Assembly (NCBI GenBank): GCA_942491735.1
Contig: CALOCN010000008.1
Span: 350,978-414,977 of the forward strand
Length of the DNA: 64,000 bases
Reading direction: 5' to 3'
Source: CALOCN01 sp942491735
GTDB lineage: Bacteria; Eisenbacteria; RBG-16-71-46; JABDJR01
The notes beneath the pieces are model-generated. The model ran no database searches and was not told the DNA's origin. It worked only from the letters and a program-made list of their open reading frames with translations. Of the stretch, positions 32,429 through 42,500 are shown in pieces (within the stretch, counting starts at the first letter, position 1; each line of letters begins with the position of its first letter). Both the position numbers and the translations under genes were made by a program.

Positions 32429-32444
32429 TACGAAAAGACTCGTA
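32429..32444. promoter_or_regulatory. possible third BlaI-type operator upstream of the DUF5916 barrel gene
   Basis: TACGAAAAGACTCGTA matches the 16-base palindrome TACGAACAGCTTCGTA of the blaI promoter at 13 of 16 positions, including both outer half-sites. It sits 29 bases upstream of the start at 32473. No clear -35/-10 pair was found around it. The extended palindrome CTACGA-n6-TCGTAG could equally be a short RNA hairpin. Confidence 0.4.
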
Positions 32445-32472
32445 GGTTGTCTTTGCAGACGGGGGAGATGTC

Positions 32473-35058
32473 ATGGGTTCCGTTCGCTTGGGGTTGGTCC
32501 TCGCAGGGCTTGTTGCCACTCTTTCATCCACAAGCGTGGCCGCCGGGGCCACGAACTTCCAGCCCGAGGGTTCGGGTGTCACCTACCCAGCGCAATCCAA
32601 CGGTCGGCTGACCAGTGTCCCTTCGATTACCGCCTACCGTCTGGCGGAAGGGGAGGAGGTCAGCCTGGACGGACGCCTGGACGATGCGGTCTGGGACAAC
32701 GCCGAAAGTGGTGTGGGGTTCCGGGTGTGGGACCCGGATCGGGGTGCCGACCCAAGCCAGGAGACCGTGTTCAAGATCGCCTACGACGACGGCAACGTCT
32801 ACGTAGCGGTTGCGGCATTCGAGACGGACCTCTCGCTGATCGTGGACAACCTGGCTCGCCGGGACCGGATCGATGCCTCGGACGTCATCAGCATTTATCT
32901 GGATCCGTATCTGGACCGGGTCACCGGCTACAACTTCAGGACCAACCCTTCCGGGGTCCAGGTCGACAGCTACATGTTCAACGACGGCGATCGCGACGTG
33001 AACTGGAACGCGGTGTGGGACGTGGAGACCTCCAAGGACGAGAACGGGTGGTATGCCGAGTTTCGCATCCCCTTTCGCGCCATGCGGTACCGGCCCCAGG
33101 AGGACATGACCTGGGGCTTGCAGGTCTACCGCTACATGCACGGGCGTGGCGAGGATACTTCCTGGACCACGTGGGATCGCCAGAGCCGGGGATTCATCAG
33201 CCGGTTCGGCACCGTGACCGGGCTGCGCGATGTCCCGGCTCCACGACAGCTGGAGATTCTCCCCTACTTCCTGACCCAGTCGGTGGATGCATCCGCTCCC
33301 AACGAGGTGGGAGACAAGGTCGCCAGCGAACAGAACTTCGGAACCGATCTGAAGTACGGAGTGACCGCGGACCTGACCCTCAATGCCACCCTGAACCCGG
33401 ACTTCGGCCAGGTGGAGGCGGATCCGGCCACCCTCAACCTCTCCCCCTTCGAAACGTTCTTCGAGGAGAAGCGCCCGTTCTTCGTGGAGGGAAACCGCTT
33501 CTTCCAGCACCCGGACTTCAATCTGTTCTATTCGCGGCGGATCGGTACCGGATCGCCGTTCTCGCGCATCATCACCGCGGGGAAGCTGACGGGAAAGACC
33601 AAGAACAACGTGTCCATCGGGGCGCTGGTTGCCGCCACCGATGAGGCGGTACCCAGTCACGCCAACAACATTTTTCGAAGCGACGGGCAAAGGGCCACCT
33701 ACGCGGTGGGGCGTTTGGGCAAGGAGTTCAACGACGCGAACTACAAGTTCAACGTGATGGGCACCGCGGCGCTCAAGTCGGCGGACCGTCTCACCTACGG
33801 GGACCGCGCCTCGCGGGAGGCCTACACCGGGGGGCTCGATTTCGACCTGAACTTCAAGGACCGCGAGTACAACATCCAGGGTTCCGCAGTCACGTCCTAC
33901 ATTGATCATGAGTCCCTGGTTTCCTCGGACATTTCCGCGTCGACCACCCAGGGACACGGGGGCAGCCTGGATGTGCGCAAGGTGGGGGGGAATCTCCAGG
34001 GCGGAACCTGGTTCAACTGGGAGAGCGACAAACTCCAGCTCAACGACCTGGGGTTCCTGGGGGCGCCGGACGAATACGGAACCGGACTATGGGCCCAGTA
34101 CCGATACAACCCCGAGGGGGAGAGCAAGGTCTTCAATCAGGCCAACTTCAACTTCAACTTCTGGCGCAGTTGGATCTTTGCCAGCCGTTCCGGGACGGAC
34201 ATCAACACCGGAGAGACCGTCTGGACCTATCAGGGTGGCAATCCCCAGTTCATCGGGACCAACGTCAACGGCTGGATGCAGTTCCGCAACTACTACGAAG
34301 CCTGGTGGGGCGTCGAGGTCATGCCGGAAGGAACGCAGCGGTGGGAAACGCGGGGGGGGCCCCTGATACGCGAGCCGACCACCTACGGGGGGTGGTGGGG
34401 CGCCAGCACCGATACCCGCAAGCCGTTGCGTCTCTATACCGAAGGCAACTACTTCCGGGATTCCGTGGGGAACCGGGCCTATACCCTCGAGCTGGGCGGT
34501 CGGTGGAACCAGACCAGCGCCATCAACTACGAGTTCGAGGTCGGCTTCCGGGATCGCACGGACGATACGCAGTACCTGGAGACGGTCAACCTGAACAACC
34601 GCCCCGGCGGGGTGGGCATCGGCGGTCTCAGCTACGTCTTCGGCGACATCCACCAGCAGACGTTCGATTTCACCCTTCGCGGCAACCTGCTCTTCACCCG
34701 GGACATGTCGCTGGAGCTGTATCTTCAGCCGTTCATCACCACCGGGGAGTACGCCCGGGTGCGTGAACTGGCCGCACCGGACTCCTATGACCTGATCCCC
34801 TACGACGAGGAGGGGTACACCGCGTCCCAGAACGATTTCACCTTCTCCTCGGTGAACCTGAACGCGGTGTGGCGTTGGCAGTATCGTCCGGGAAGCACGT
34901 TGTTCCTGGTCTGGACCCATGCCCGGCAGACCTACGACGAGCGCAACTTCCACGACAACCCCTCCCACTTCGAGGCCGGTCTCCAGCCCAACGTTCTCTT
35001 CCTGAACGAGCCGGAGAACGTGTTCATGGCGAAAGTGACCTACTGGTTCTCCCTCTAG
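32473..35058 (+). CDS. DUF5916 outer-membrane beta-barrel with N-terminal CBM9-like domain
   Basis: 861 residues with a signal peptide ending near SVAAGA. Residues about 50-245 form a CBM9-like jelly roll (SLDGRLDDAVWDNAE, FKIAYDDGNVYVAVAAFE, SDVISIYLDPYLDRVTGYNF, GWYAEFRIPFRAMRY). From about 290 the protein is a series of amphipathic strands typical of the DUF5916 barrel (ATLNPDFGQVEADPATLNLSPFETFFEEKRPFFVEG is the family's signature). It ends in VTYWFSL, an aromatic beta-signal for outer-membrane insertion. Role unknown; uptake or surface binding of a glycan or similar polymer is the usual guess. GGGGGAG lies seven bases before the ATG. Confidence 0.88.
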   Translation: MGSVRLGLVLAGLVATLSSTSVAAGATNFQPEGSGVTYPAQSNGRLTSVPSITAYRLAEGEEVSLDGRLDDAVWDNAESGVGFRVWDPDRGADPSQETVFKIAYDDGNVYVAVAAFETDLSLIVDNLARRDRIDASDVISIYLDPYLDRVTGYNFRTNPSGVQVDSYMFNDGDRDVNWNAVWDVETSKDENGWYAEFRIPFRAMRYRPQEDMTWGLQVYRYMHGRGEDTSWTTWDRQSRGFISRFGTVTGLRDVPAPRQLEILPYFLTQSVDASAPNEVGDKVASEQNFGTDLKYGVTADLTLNATLNPDFGQVEADPATLNLSPFETFFEEKRPFFVEGNRFFQHPDFNLFYSRRIGTGSPFSRIITAGKLTGKTKNNVSIGALVAATDEAVPSHANNIFRSDGQRATYAVGRLGKEFNDANYKFNVMGTAALKSADRLTYGDRASREAYTGGLDFDLNFKDREYNIQGSAVTSYIDHESLVSSDISASTTQGHGGSLDVRKVGGNLQGGTWFNWESDKLQLNDLGFLGAPDEYGTGLWAQYRYNPEGESKVFNQANFNFNFWRSWIFASRSGTDINTGETVWTYQGGNPQFIGTNVNGWMQFRNYYEAWWGVEVMPEGTQRWETRGGPLIREPTTYGGWWGASTDTRKPLRLYTEGNYFRDSVGNRAYTLELGGRWNQTSAINYEFEVGFRDRTDDTQYLETVNLNNRPGGVGIGGLSYVFGDIHQQTFDFTLRGNLLFTRDMSLELYLQPFITTGEYARVRELAAPDSYDLIPYDEEGYTASQNDFTFSSVNLNAVWRWQYRPGSTLFLVWTHARQTYDERNFHDNPSHFEAGLQPNVLFLNEPENVFMAKVTYWFSL

Positions 35059-35106
35059 GGCGTCGCCGGCCGGTCCGAACGTTTCCCCGCCGGTAGCCCG
35101 GGGCGG

Positions 35107-35113
35107 CTAGAAT
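35107..35113 (+). promoter_or_regulatory. -10-like element C-TAGAAT placed for a leaderless start
   Basis: TAGAAT (35108-35113), preceded by GC, ends six bases before the ATG at 35120. With the usual spacing the transcript would begin at or next to the start codon. The intervening bases are all C and offer no ribosome binding site, which supports leaderless translation. Confidence 0.4.
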
Positions 35114-35119
35114 CCCCCC

Positions 35120-37873
35120 ATGTTCTCCGTGTTCGGGGAGGTACGCCCCGACGAGAGGCACGCGACCCTGGGGGCGTTCCTCACCTTCATCGGCATCATG
35201 GCCGGGCACGCCGCGCTCGAGACCGCGCGCGATGCCCTGTTCCTGGCCAGCCTGCCCCCGTCGCGTCTCCCCTTCGTCTATCTCGCCATCGCCGCGACCT
35301 CGTTGTTGCTGTTCGCCACCCAGCAACGGCTGACCGGGGGTGGAGGGGGGCGACGGGGTCTCGCGGTGTGGCTCGTCTCGGCAGCCGCGGTGAATGCCGT
35401 CTTCTGGCTGATCCTGGACCGTCCCCACCCATGGGTACTCTACGCCGTGTACATCTGGCCGGGCGTGTTCTCCACCCTGGTCGTGGTCCGTTTCTGGAGC
35501 CTGCTCGGGGATGTCTTCACGGTCACCCAGGCCAAGCGTCTCTTTGCCCTGATCGGTGCCGGGGCGATGATCGGGGCGATTGCCGGTTCCGCCCTGGCCC
35601 GGGTAGTCACCCAGTTCGCGACCGCCCGGGATCTCCTGCTCGCCTCGTCGCTGCTGTTTCTTCTCACCGCATGTGTTGCGCTGTGGCGGCTTCCCCAGGT
35701 AAAGCGTGGCGGGGCGCGGGCGGCGTCCGCGTCCCCGGGTCCGCGCGATCTGGGTATGCGTACCCTGGGGATGATCTGGAGCAGTGCGTATCTGCGCCGG
35801 GTCGGTGGCATCATCGGTGTCTCCACGGTCGCGTTGACCCTGGTCGACTTCCTGTTCAAGAAGGCGGCCGCCGACGCCTATCCCGCGGCGGAGCTGGGTT
35901 CGTTCTTTGCCACCGCCTACCTGATCCTCAACACCGCGTCCCTGCTCACCCAGTTGGTCCTCGTGCGGTGGCTGGTGCGGCGGCTGGGGGTGAACCGGGT
36001 CCTTTCCGTGCTCCCCGCGCTGATCGGGGCCGCGGCGGTGGCCATTACCCTGGGCGGGGGGTTGATTGCCGCGTTCCTGGCCAAGATCCTGGACGGGGCC
36101 CTGCGGCACTCCGTGCATCGCACGGCAACCGAAGTGCTCTATGTCCCCCTCTCGCCGGACCTCCGCACCCGGGTCAAGGGATACCTGGATGTGGTGGGTC
36201 AGCGGGGTGGGCAGGCGGTCGCATCGCTGATGATCCTTGGCGTCGGCAGTCTGTGGGCGACAGAGTCGATTCTCGGCGCGACGCTGGTGGTGTTGTGCGG
36301 GATCTGGATCCGGCTCGCCATCAGCCTCAAGGACTTCTACCTGGGGCTTTTCCGGCAGACGCTTTCCGAGGCGTCCCTGACCAGCAGCGCACAGTACCTG
36401 GAGCTCGATCTCGAATCGCTGGAAACCCTGATCGGGGCACTCAACAGCCCCAAGGACGGCGAGGTCCTGGCGACCCTGGAGCTGCTTGCGGAACAGGAAC
36501 GCACCCGCCTCATTCCCGCCCTCATTCTCTATCACCCTTCGGCAACGATCGTGGTTCGCGCCCTGGAGTTGTTCATCAAGCACGGGCGGGACGACTTTCT
36601 TCCGATGACCGACCGCCTTCTCGCCCGGGAAGACCCCGAGGTTCGAGCGGCGGTGCTGCGGGCCATGGCCTGGACCGCACCCAGCGCCGGGCTGTTCGAA
36701 CGGTTCGTGGGGGATGTCTCCCCCATCGTGCGGGCCACCGCCCTCGTGGGTTGGGTCTCCTACGGAGGGTCCCTCAAGGTGATCGGGGCCCAGGCGAGTA
36801 TTCGGCGGATGGCCGCCGCGGGCACCGCCGAGGAGCGCCTCGCCCTGGCCCGTGCCATCCGGACCATGCCGGGAGCCGCGTACGAGACCACCTTGCTCGC
36901 CCTGGCCGGGGCGGCAGAGCCGGAGGTACGACTGGCCGTGGCCCGCGCCATGCGCGAGATCCGCAGCCCGGCCTTCACCGCCGCCCTGATCGAAATGCTG
37001 CCGGTGCGACGTCTTCGGGATGAGGCGCGGCGGTCCCTGTTCGTCATCGGTACGCCTGCCTTGCGCGAACTGGACGCGGTGCTGGAGAACCCCTGGGGTC
37101 CCCGCGCCCTGCGCAAACAGATCCCTCGCACCCTGACCGAGTTTGCCCCGGAGCGGGCGGCGGAGATCCTCCTGCGCCACTTTCCGGTGGAGCCCGATGG
37201 AAGCGTTCGCTATCGAATCCTGCGGGCGCTGGGGCGCTTGCGTCGCCGTCACCCGGAGCTGGAACTGGACGAGGCCGTCATGCGTCGGATTCTCGATGAA
37301 ACGCTGGGTAACCTGTTTCGACTCATCAACTGGGAATCCGAGTTGATTGTCGGTACCCACCGGGATCCGGAGCGCGCGACGGAGGTGCAGGGCATCCTGT
37401 TCGATCTGCTCAAGCACCGCGAGGCCATGGCCATGGAGCGCGTGTTCCGGTTGCTGGGACTCCTCCATCCGGGCGAGGACTTCCTGGAGATCTACCGTGG
37501 ATTGCGCAGCGGGGATCGCCAGGTGCGGGCGAGTTCCATGGAGCTGCTGGAGAACCAGCTGCAACCCCCGGTGCGCGAGGCGGTTCTGGCCCTGGTGGAT
37601 GAGCTCTCGGATCGCGAGAAGCTTTCCCGGTCGGGCGTCTTCCATCTCCCGTTCAGCACGGACTACGCGTCGTTGATGAGGGTACTGTTGGAAGAAGGCA
37701 GCGTGGGGATTCGGAGCCTGGTTGCGCACCACGTGGGGGAACTGGGACTTACCGAACTTCGGGCGGACCTGGAGTCGCTGCCCTCGGATCCCGGGGGCAT
37801 GGTTTCCCGCTCGGTTGAACGGGCGCTGCACATGTTGGGCGAAGGCCGCGATCACGAAGAGGCGTTGGGTTAG
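35120..37873 (+). CDS. Npt1/Npt2 (ATP/ADP translocase-like) membrane protein fused to HEAT repeats
   Basis: 917 residues. The first ~420 form about twelve helices like the NTT/TLC nucleotide transporters; VVRFWSLLGDVFTVTQAKRLFALIGAGAMIGAIAGS matches the most conserved loop of that family. The remaining ~490 residues are soluble helical HEAT-like repeats (for example VRAAVLRAMAWTAPSAGLFERFVGD, VRLAVARAMREIRSPAFTAALIEM). Free-living bacteria encode such fusions widely; nucleotide transport has not been shown for them. The next gene, two bases downstream, encodes tandem cNMP-binding domains. In related proteins these are fused to the same polypeptide, so the two products probably work together. 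Confidence 0.78.
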   Translation: MFSVFGEVRPDERHATLGAFLTFIGIMAGHAALETARDALFLASLPPSRLPFVYLAIAATSLLLFATQQRLTGGGGGRRGLAVWLVSAAAVNAVFWLILDRPHPWVLYAVYIWPGVFSTLVVVRFWSLLGDVFTVTQAKRLFALIGAGAMIGAIAGSALARVVTQFATARDLLLASSLLFLLTACVALWRLPQVKRGGARAASASPGPRDLGMRTLGMIWSSAYLRRVGGIIGVSTVALTLVDFLFKKAAADAYPAAELGSFFATAYLILNTASLLTQLVLVRWLVRRLGVNRVLSVLPALIGAAAVAITLGGGLIAAFLAKILDGALRHSVHRTATEVLYVPLSPDLRTRVKGYLDVVGQRGGQAVASLMILGVGSLWATESILGATLVVLCGIWIRLAISLKDFYLGLFRQTLSEASLTSSAQYLELDLESLETLIGALNSPKDGEVLATLELLAEQERTRLIPALILYHPSATIVVRALELFIKHGRDDFLPMTDRLLAREDPEVRAAVLRAMAWTAPSAGLFERFVGDVSPIVRATALVGWVSYGGSLKVIGAQASIRRMAAAGTAEERLALARAIRTMPGAAYETTLLALAGAAEPEVRLAVARAMREIRSPAFTAALIEMLPVRRLRDEARRSLFVIGTPALRELDAVLENPWGPRALRKQIPRTLTEFAPERAAEILLRHFPVEPDGSVRYRILRALGRLRRRHPELELDEAVMRRILDETLGNLFRLINWESELIVGTHRDPERATEVQGILFDLLKHREAMAMERVFRLLGLLHPGEDFLEIYRGLRSGDRQVRASSMELLENQLQPPVREAVLALVDELSDREKLSRSGVFHLPFSTDYASLMRVLLEEGSVGIRSLVAHHVGELGLTELRADLESLPSDPGGMVSRSVERALHMLGEGRDHEEALG

Positions 37874-37875
37874 CC

Positions 37876-38910
37876 ATGGAAGCAAGGGCACGCAGGGTCA
37901 GTCCCATGGAGAAGACGCTCTACCTCAAGAGCCTCCCCGGTTTCCTCTCCTTGTCCAATGAGGCCATCGCCGTGGTGGCCCAGGCCGTGGAAGAGCGGCA
38001 GTTTGCCAAGGGGGAGACGCTTCATGAGCGGGGACGGCCGCCGGGAAGCACACACCTGATCGTGACCGGGCGCGTCCGGGCCAGCGGTGGCGAGTACGGT
38101 CACGATACCGTCCTGGAGAGCGGTGAGCCGGTCGGCATGCTCAGCATGCTCGCCCGGTCGGAAGACGGCCTGGATTCGGTGGCGGATACGGACGTAGTGA
38201 CCCTCGAGTTGGCCTTCGACGAGATGCGGGACCTGTTCGAGGATCATTTCGAACTCATGACCAACCAGGCGCGGAACCTCGCCCACCGTCTGCTGGTGGT
38301 GCGCAAACGCATCCCCAATGGAACGTACCTGGCGCCGGCCGAAGGCCGGATCCCGACCAACCGTGCCCGCTTTGACCTGGTGGACCGCCTGGTCTTCATG
38401 ACCCAGGGCCAGGTGTTCCAACGATCCAGCGTGGAGGCCATGCTCGACCTGGCGCGTGGTCTGGAGGAGGTGGAGTTCCCTGAAGGGACCACCCTCTGGA
38501 ACAAGGGGGACCCCTCCGGGTTCATGTACCTCCTGGCCTCGGGCGGGGTGCGCTGCGAAGTGGAGCCGGGTCGCGTGTTCCGGGCGGGCGCGGGCTATCC
38601 GGTTGGTAATCTGGAGTCCCAGGCCGGCGAAGCACGCTGGTACACCGCAGTGACCGAGACACCGATGCGTGCGCTGCTCTCGCGGACGGATACGCTACTG
38701 GACATTCTCGAGGATCACTTCGAGACCGCGATGGAGTTCCTGGCCGCCATGGCCCGGGGCACGATGAACGTGCTCCTGGAGGCGCGGTCGGGGGGGGCGC
38801 CGGTGCAGCCACCTTCCCGTCCGCAGGAGGACACCCCCCCAGGGTTGACCCGTCGCCCCACGCTGAGGCCGTTCCTGCCCGCGACCGCCGGGGAAGAACC
38901 GAAGCGCTAG
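37876..38910 (+). CDS. tandem cyclic-nucleotide-binding-domain protein
   Basis: 344 residues with two cNMP-binding (Crp-type) beta-roll domains. The first is about 17-150 (FLSLSNEAIAVVAQAVEERQFAKGETLHERGRPPGSTHLIVTGRV), the second about 185-310 (LEEVEFPEGTTLWNKGDPSGFMYLLASGGV). No DNA-binding domain and no enzymatic domain follow; the C-terminus is Pro-rich and disordered. The phosphate-binding cassette (GExG-x-x-x-x-L-x-x-x-x-RxA) is degenerate in both (SGEPVGMLSMLARSED and AGYPVGNLESQAGE), so ligand binding is uncertain. It starts two bases after the transporter-HEAT gene and shares a CTAG with the convergent lipoprotein stop. Confidence 0.8.
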   Translation: MEARARRVSPMEKTLYLKSLPGFLSLSNEAIAVVAQAVEERQFAKGETLHERGRPPGSTHLIVTGRVRASGGEYGHDTVLESGEPVGMLSMLARSEDGLDSVADTDVVTLELAFDEMRDLFEDHFELMTNQARNLAHRLLVVRKRIPNGTYLAPAEGRIPTNRARFDLVDRLVFMTQGQVFQRSSVEAMLDLARGLEEVEFPEGTTLWNKGDPSGFMYLLASGGVRCEVEPGRVFRAGAGYPVGNLESQAGEARWYTAVTETPMRALLSRTDTLLDILEDHFETAMEFLAAMARGTMNVLLEARSGGAPVQPPSRPQEDTPPGLTRRPTLRPFLPATAGEEPKR

Positions 38911-39296
38911 GGGCAGCTACCCCGGGTGAAGACGACTTCCCGGCCGACCTGGGAAACCACGAACTCATCGTCGTCCACCGACACCACCGTAACCCCCCGC
39001 ACGAACTTCTCAAGATTCGACACGGTCTTCAGCGGGGGTTTCTTTCCCAGGCTCACCGAACCGTCCGCCCCGAATTCGTAGGAGATCCGCTCCGACGGGT
39101 TGAGTCGCTCACTGCTGCACCACGCGCCGGCCAGGAACGCTGCGGTCAGCTTCGCCGCGGGACTCGTCTGGTTCGTGACACTGTTCTCCGGGATCTGTTC
39201 AGACGTCCCCGCATCCTGGTCGTTGGATGGGGAATCGGCGCTGCCACACCCCGAGGCAAGAATCAGGACGACCGTTCCGATCAACACACAACGCAT
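38907..39296 (-). CDS. small lipoprotein of unknown function
   Basis: 129 residues from MRCVLIGTVVLILASGC, with an excellent AGGAG six bases before the ATG at 39296. The lipobox is ASGC, the lipidated Cys at about residue 17, followed by a Ser/Asp/Asn-rich linker. The remaining 80 residues include one Cys near the middle (AGAWCSSERLNPSERISYEFGADGSVSL) and the last-but-one Cys (RGSCP), which could form a disulfide. The layout resembles small lipocalin-like or copper-resistance NlpE-like folds, but no family is claimed. Its stop shares the CTAG with the convergent gene. Confidence 0.7.
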   Translation of the reverse strand: MRCVLIGTVVLILASGCGSADSPSNDQDAGTSEQIPENSVTNQTSPAAKLTAAFLAGAWCSSERLNPSERISYEFGADGSVSLGKKPPLKTVSNLEKFVRGVTVVSVDDDEFVVSQVGREVVFTRGSCP

Positions 39297-39524
39297 ATTG
39301 GTCTCCTTGTTCCGAAGAGGTGAGTCGATCACGGGAACGCATCCTATCAAGTCTCTCCCTCGTGGCGATGGTTCCGGTATTGGCAACCCACTTACGCTAT
39401 GAGTGAACATGGTGGGAGCGATACAAAGTGTTCGGTCGGGGCCTCTCCTTCGTTATGTTCCCAGAACTCCTATTCCGAGCGGATCGCCCCCTCGGACAGG
39501 TGTTCCTGGAAGGAGAGTCATGCC

Positions 39525-42500
39525 ATGGATCGATCCCGATTGCTTGTCTATTGCTGCCTAGCTTCCCTGGTAGCGTTTACCACCCTGGGAAGCCACTGCC
39601 CTACGGGGGATGGTCTGCCGCAACCGAAGCCGTTCAGTGACCCCGCCTACCACTGCGCCGGGGAAATGACACCGCCTGTACAGGTGCAGTTCCTCACGCC
39701 GACAAGTCATATTCTTCCCGGACAGCTTCTGGACGTCCAGGGGGAGGTCACACTCCAGACCGAGTCCCCCTCGGTCGTTCTCCACATAGAGAGCCTCGAC
39801 GGCGCCACCCACCAGGGGGCCTCCGTCATTGATCTCGGTCCGCGGGCGGCAGGGGAAGTGGTTCCGTTCAGCGTGCCGGTGCGGTTTGGCGCAAGCGGAC
39901 GCTCCGCCGTGCTCTTCAGGGCCGAAGTAGCGGATGAATTCGGGGCGACCCGCCATGCCACGCGCAAGGGACTCTATGCGCTGGTGCATGGCGGTGGGGT
40001 CCTCGCGGGTGAAGGAGGGTACCTGGTCCTGGATCAACTGGCCGTGGAGCAGGACATCCTGGATGGTCGCATCCCCCTCGACGACATCGAGGACGCAAGG
40101 GCCGGGGTGGCACGCCTCACCGGCACCGAGAGCAGTGCGCCCATGAAGACCCGTCCCCTGACCGCCCGGGAACAGCGCCTCAACCAGCTGGTCGGCGCGC
40201 CGGCCATGGGCTTCGACCCCGGCTTGGCCGCCCAGTCCGGCGGCGGCAACATCACCATCCAGGGCACCGTCCTCTGGACCGATGAGAACGGCGTCACCCA
40301 CCCGGTATGGGGCGCCAACGTGGATATCTACGACGAGGAACTCGTGATCGACGACTACCTGACCACGGTGGCCACCGACGTCAACGGGAACTACCAGGTG
40401 ATCTGGGACAACGACGACGGGGTGGGTCAGTCGGGTCGGGACATCTATGTGACCGTACGGGCCGAGAACACCTGGGTGCGCACGGAAACCACCGGGGATG
40501 CCGTCTACTCGACCACGTCATCGGTCTGGGACGACGTCTCGGACAACGCGATCCTCAACTACAGCCCCACGTCGGGCAACACCGGCACGGGCCCCGCCAT
40601 GTCCGTGTTCCAGGCCGCCACCTGGATTGCCGGGTACGTCGCGTTCGATGTCGAGGGCGCCGCATTCCCCAAGGTCAACGTGGTGTGGCCGAACGGCGGC
40701 GACGGCTCCTTCTTCGACGGGGAGGTTCAGATCGAGCAGGACGACCGGTGGGACTGGGACACCATCCATCACGAGTACGGACACTATGCTTCCGGTCAGC
40801 TTGGGATCTCCGCCAACCCGGGCGGCCCCCACAACATTGGCGATTGCATCTCCCAGGTGCGGGGCACCAAGGACGAGGGCAACCGCCTGGCCTGGGGGGA
40901 GGGATGGCCCACCTTCTTCGGCACCAGCGGGCAGTTCGAGATGAACATGGCCTCACTCAACGTTCCCAGGGTGGGTGACGCGACCTACCAGGACTTCGAG
41001 GACGGCACGCTCTCCTACGGCCTGGATACCCAGGACAACAACGGCCGTGGCGAGGACAATGAAGTATCCGTGCAGCGTCTGTTGTGGGACCTCTACGACT
41101 CGACCTCGGACGGCCGGGACGCGATTTCTCGTTCCGACAACAGCATCTGGGATGCGATCAAGGCGGGAGCGGGGGCACCACACATCCTGGACAGCTACTG
41201 GCAGGACCTGCTTTCGGGTCAGTCCACTCAGAACCGCATTCTCATGGGGGAGATCGCTTCCGACCACCTGATCGGGCCGCGATTGGTCTCCCCCACCGAG
41301 GGGGCGATCATCTCCCCCGCGAGCAACGGCCTGAGCTGGCAGCCGGACGTCGGTTGCCCGTCGAGCTACTCGGGGAACCAGTTCGACCTCGTGTTCTATG
41401 ACGCGAACACCCTGGCGACGCTCCTCACCATTCCGGCCATCGGCGCCACCAACTATGCGTTGAGCAACGCTCAGATCGCGCTCCTGGTGGGAGTCACCCA
41501 TGATGTCCTGTGGGGTGTGATGGGGTACCACACCGGGGCTCCGGCCACCGGGCCCTACCTTGGTGAGACCTTTGCCGCGATCGTGAATCGCCCGCCGGTG
41601 GCGGACGCGGGTCCGGATCAGCCCAACGTGGAGTGCACGTCGTACACGACCACACCGGTCCAACTCGATGGCACCGGTTCCAGCGATCCGGATGGGGACA
41701 CGATCACCTACGCCTGGGCCGCCACCGGAGTGGTCTTCGACGACCCGACATCCGCGACCCCGACCGGAGGGTTCCCGGACGGCACCACGGTGGTGACCCT
41801 CACCGTCTCCGACGGGATCCAGGAGGACATGAGCACCGTTTCCATCACCGTCGTGGACACCACCCCGCCGGACATCACCTGTCCCGCGCCGATCACGGTG
41901 GAGTGCAGCAGCCACTGCGGCACCGCGGACGACGATATCCAGTTCGATGGCTGGTTCGACACCGCCTCGGCGGTCGATGTCTGCGATCCCAACCCGGTCA
42001 TCACCGACGATCACCCGGACTGTTTCCCGCTGGGGATCACTCCGGTCACCTTCACCGCCACCGATGGTGACGGGAATTCCAGTGAGTGCATCGTCAACGT
42101 CACGGTCGAGGACACCACGCCCCCGGAGATCACGGTTGTCCTGGATCGGGATGTCCTGTGGCCGGCCAACCACAAGATGGCCACCATCACCGCAACGGTG
42201 GAAGTGACCGACATCTGTGACCCCAACCCTACGTTCGTCCTGACCTCCATCACCAGCAATGAGCCGGAAGACGACAACGGGGATGGCAGTACGGACGACG
42301 ACATCCAGGAGGCCGACTACGGCACTCCGGACGTCGAGTTCGACCTTCGGGCCGAGCGTCAGGGCACCGAGAGCGGGCGCAAGTACACCATCATCTACAC
42401 CGCCATGGACTCCTCCGGGAACACCGCGGACGACACGGTCTGTGTCGTGGTGCCTCATAGCCAGAGCGGCAACGCGATGGCGGCGATGGGGTTCGCCCCG

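Noticed and set aside
32330..32440. possible c-di-GMP (GEMM) riboswitch upstream of the DUF5916 gene
   Set aside because: A GCAACCCG-like stretch is present, but the conserved paired arms and tetraloop of the class could not be found in order on either strand.
35024..37891. 955-codon open frame on the minus strand opposite the transporter-HEAT gene
   Set aside because: Low-complexity Gly/Arg/Gln-rich product typical of a GC-rich shadow frame; the plus-strand protein has recognisable helices and HEAT repeats.
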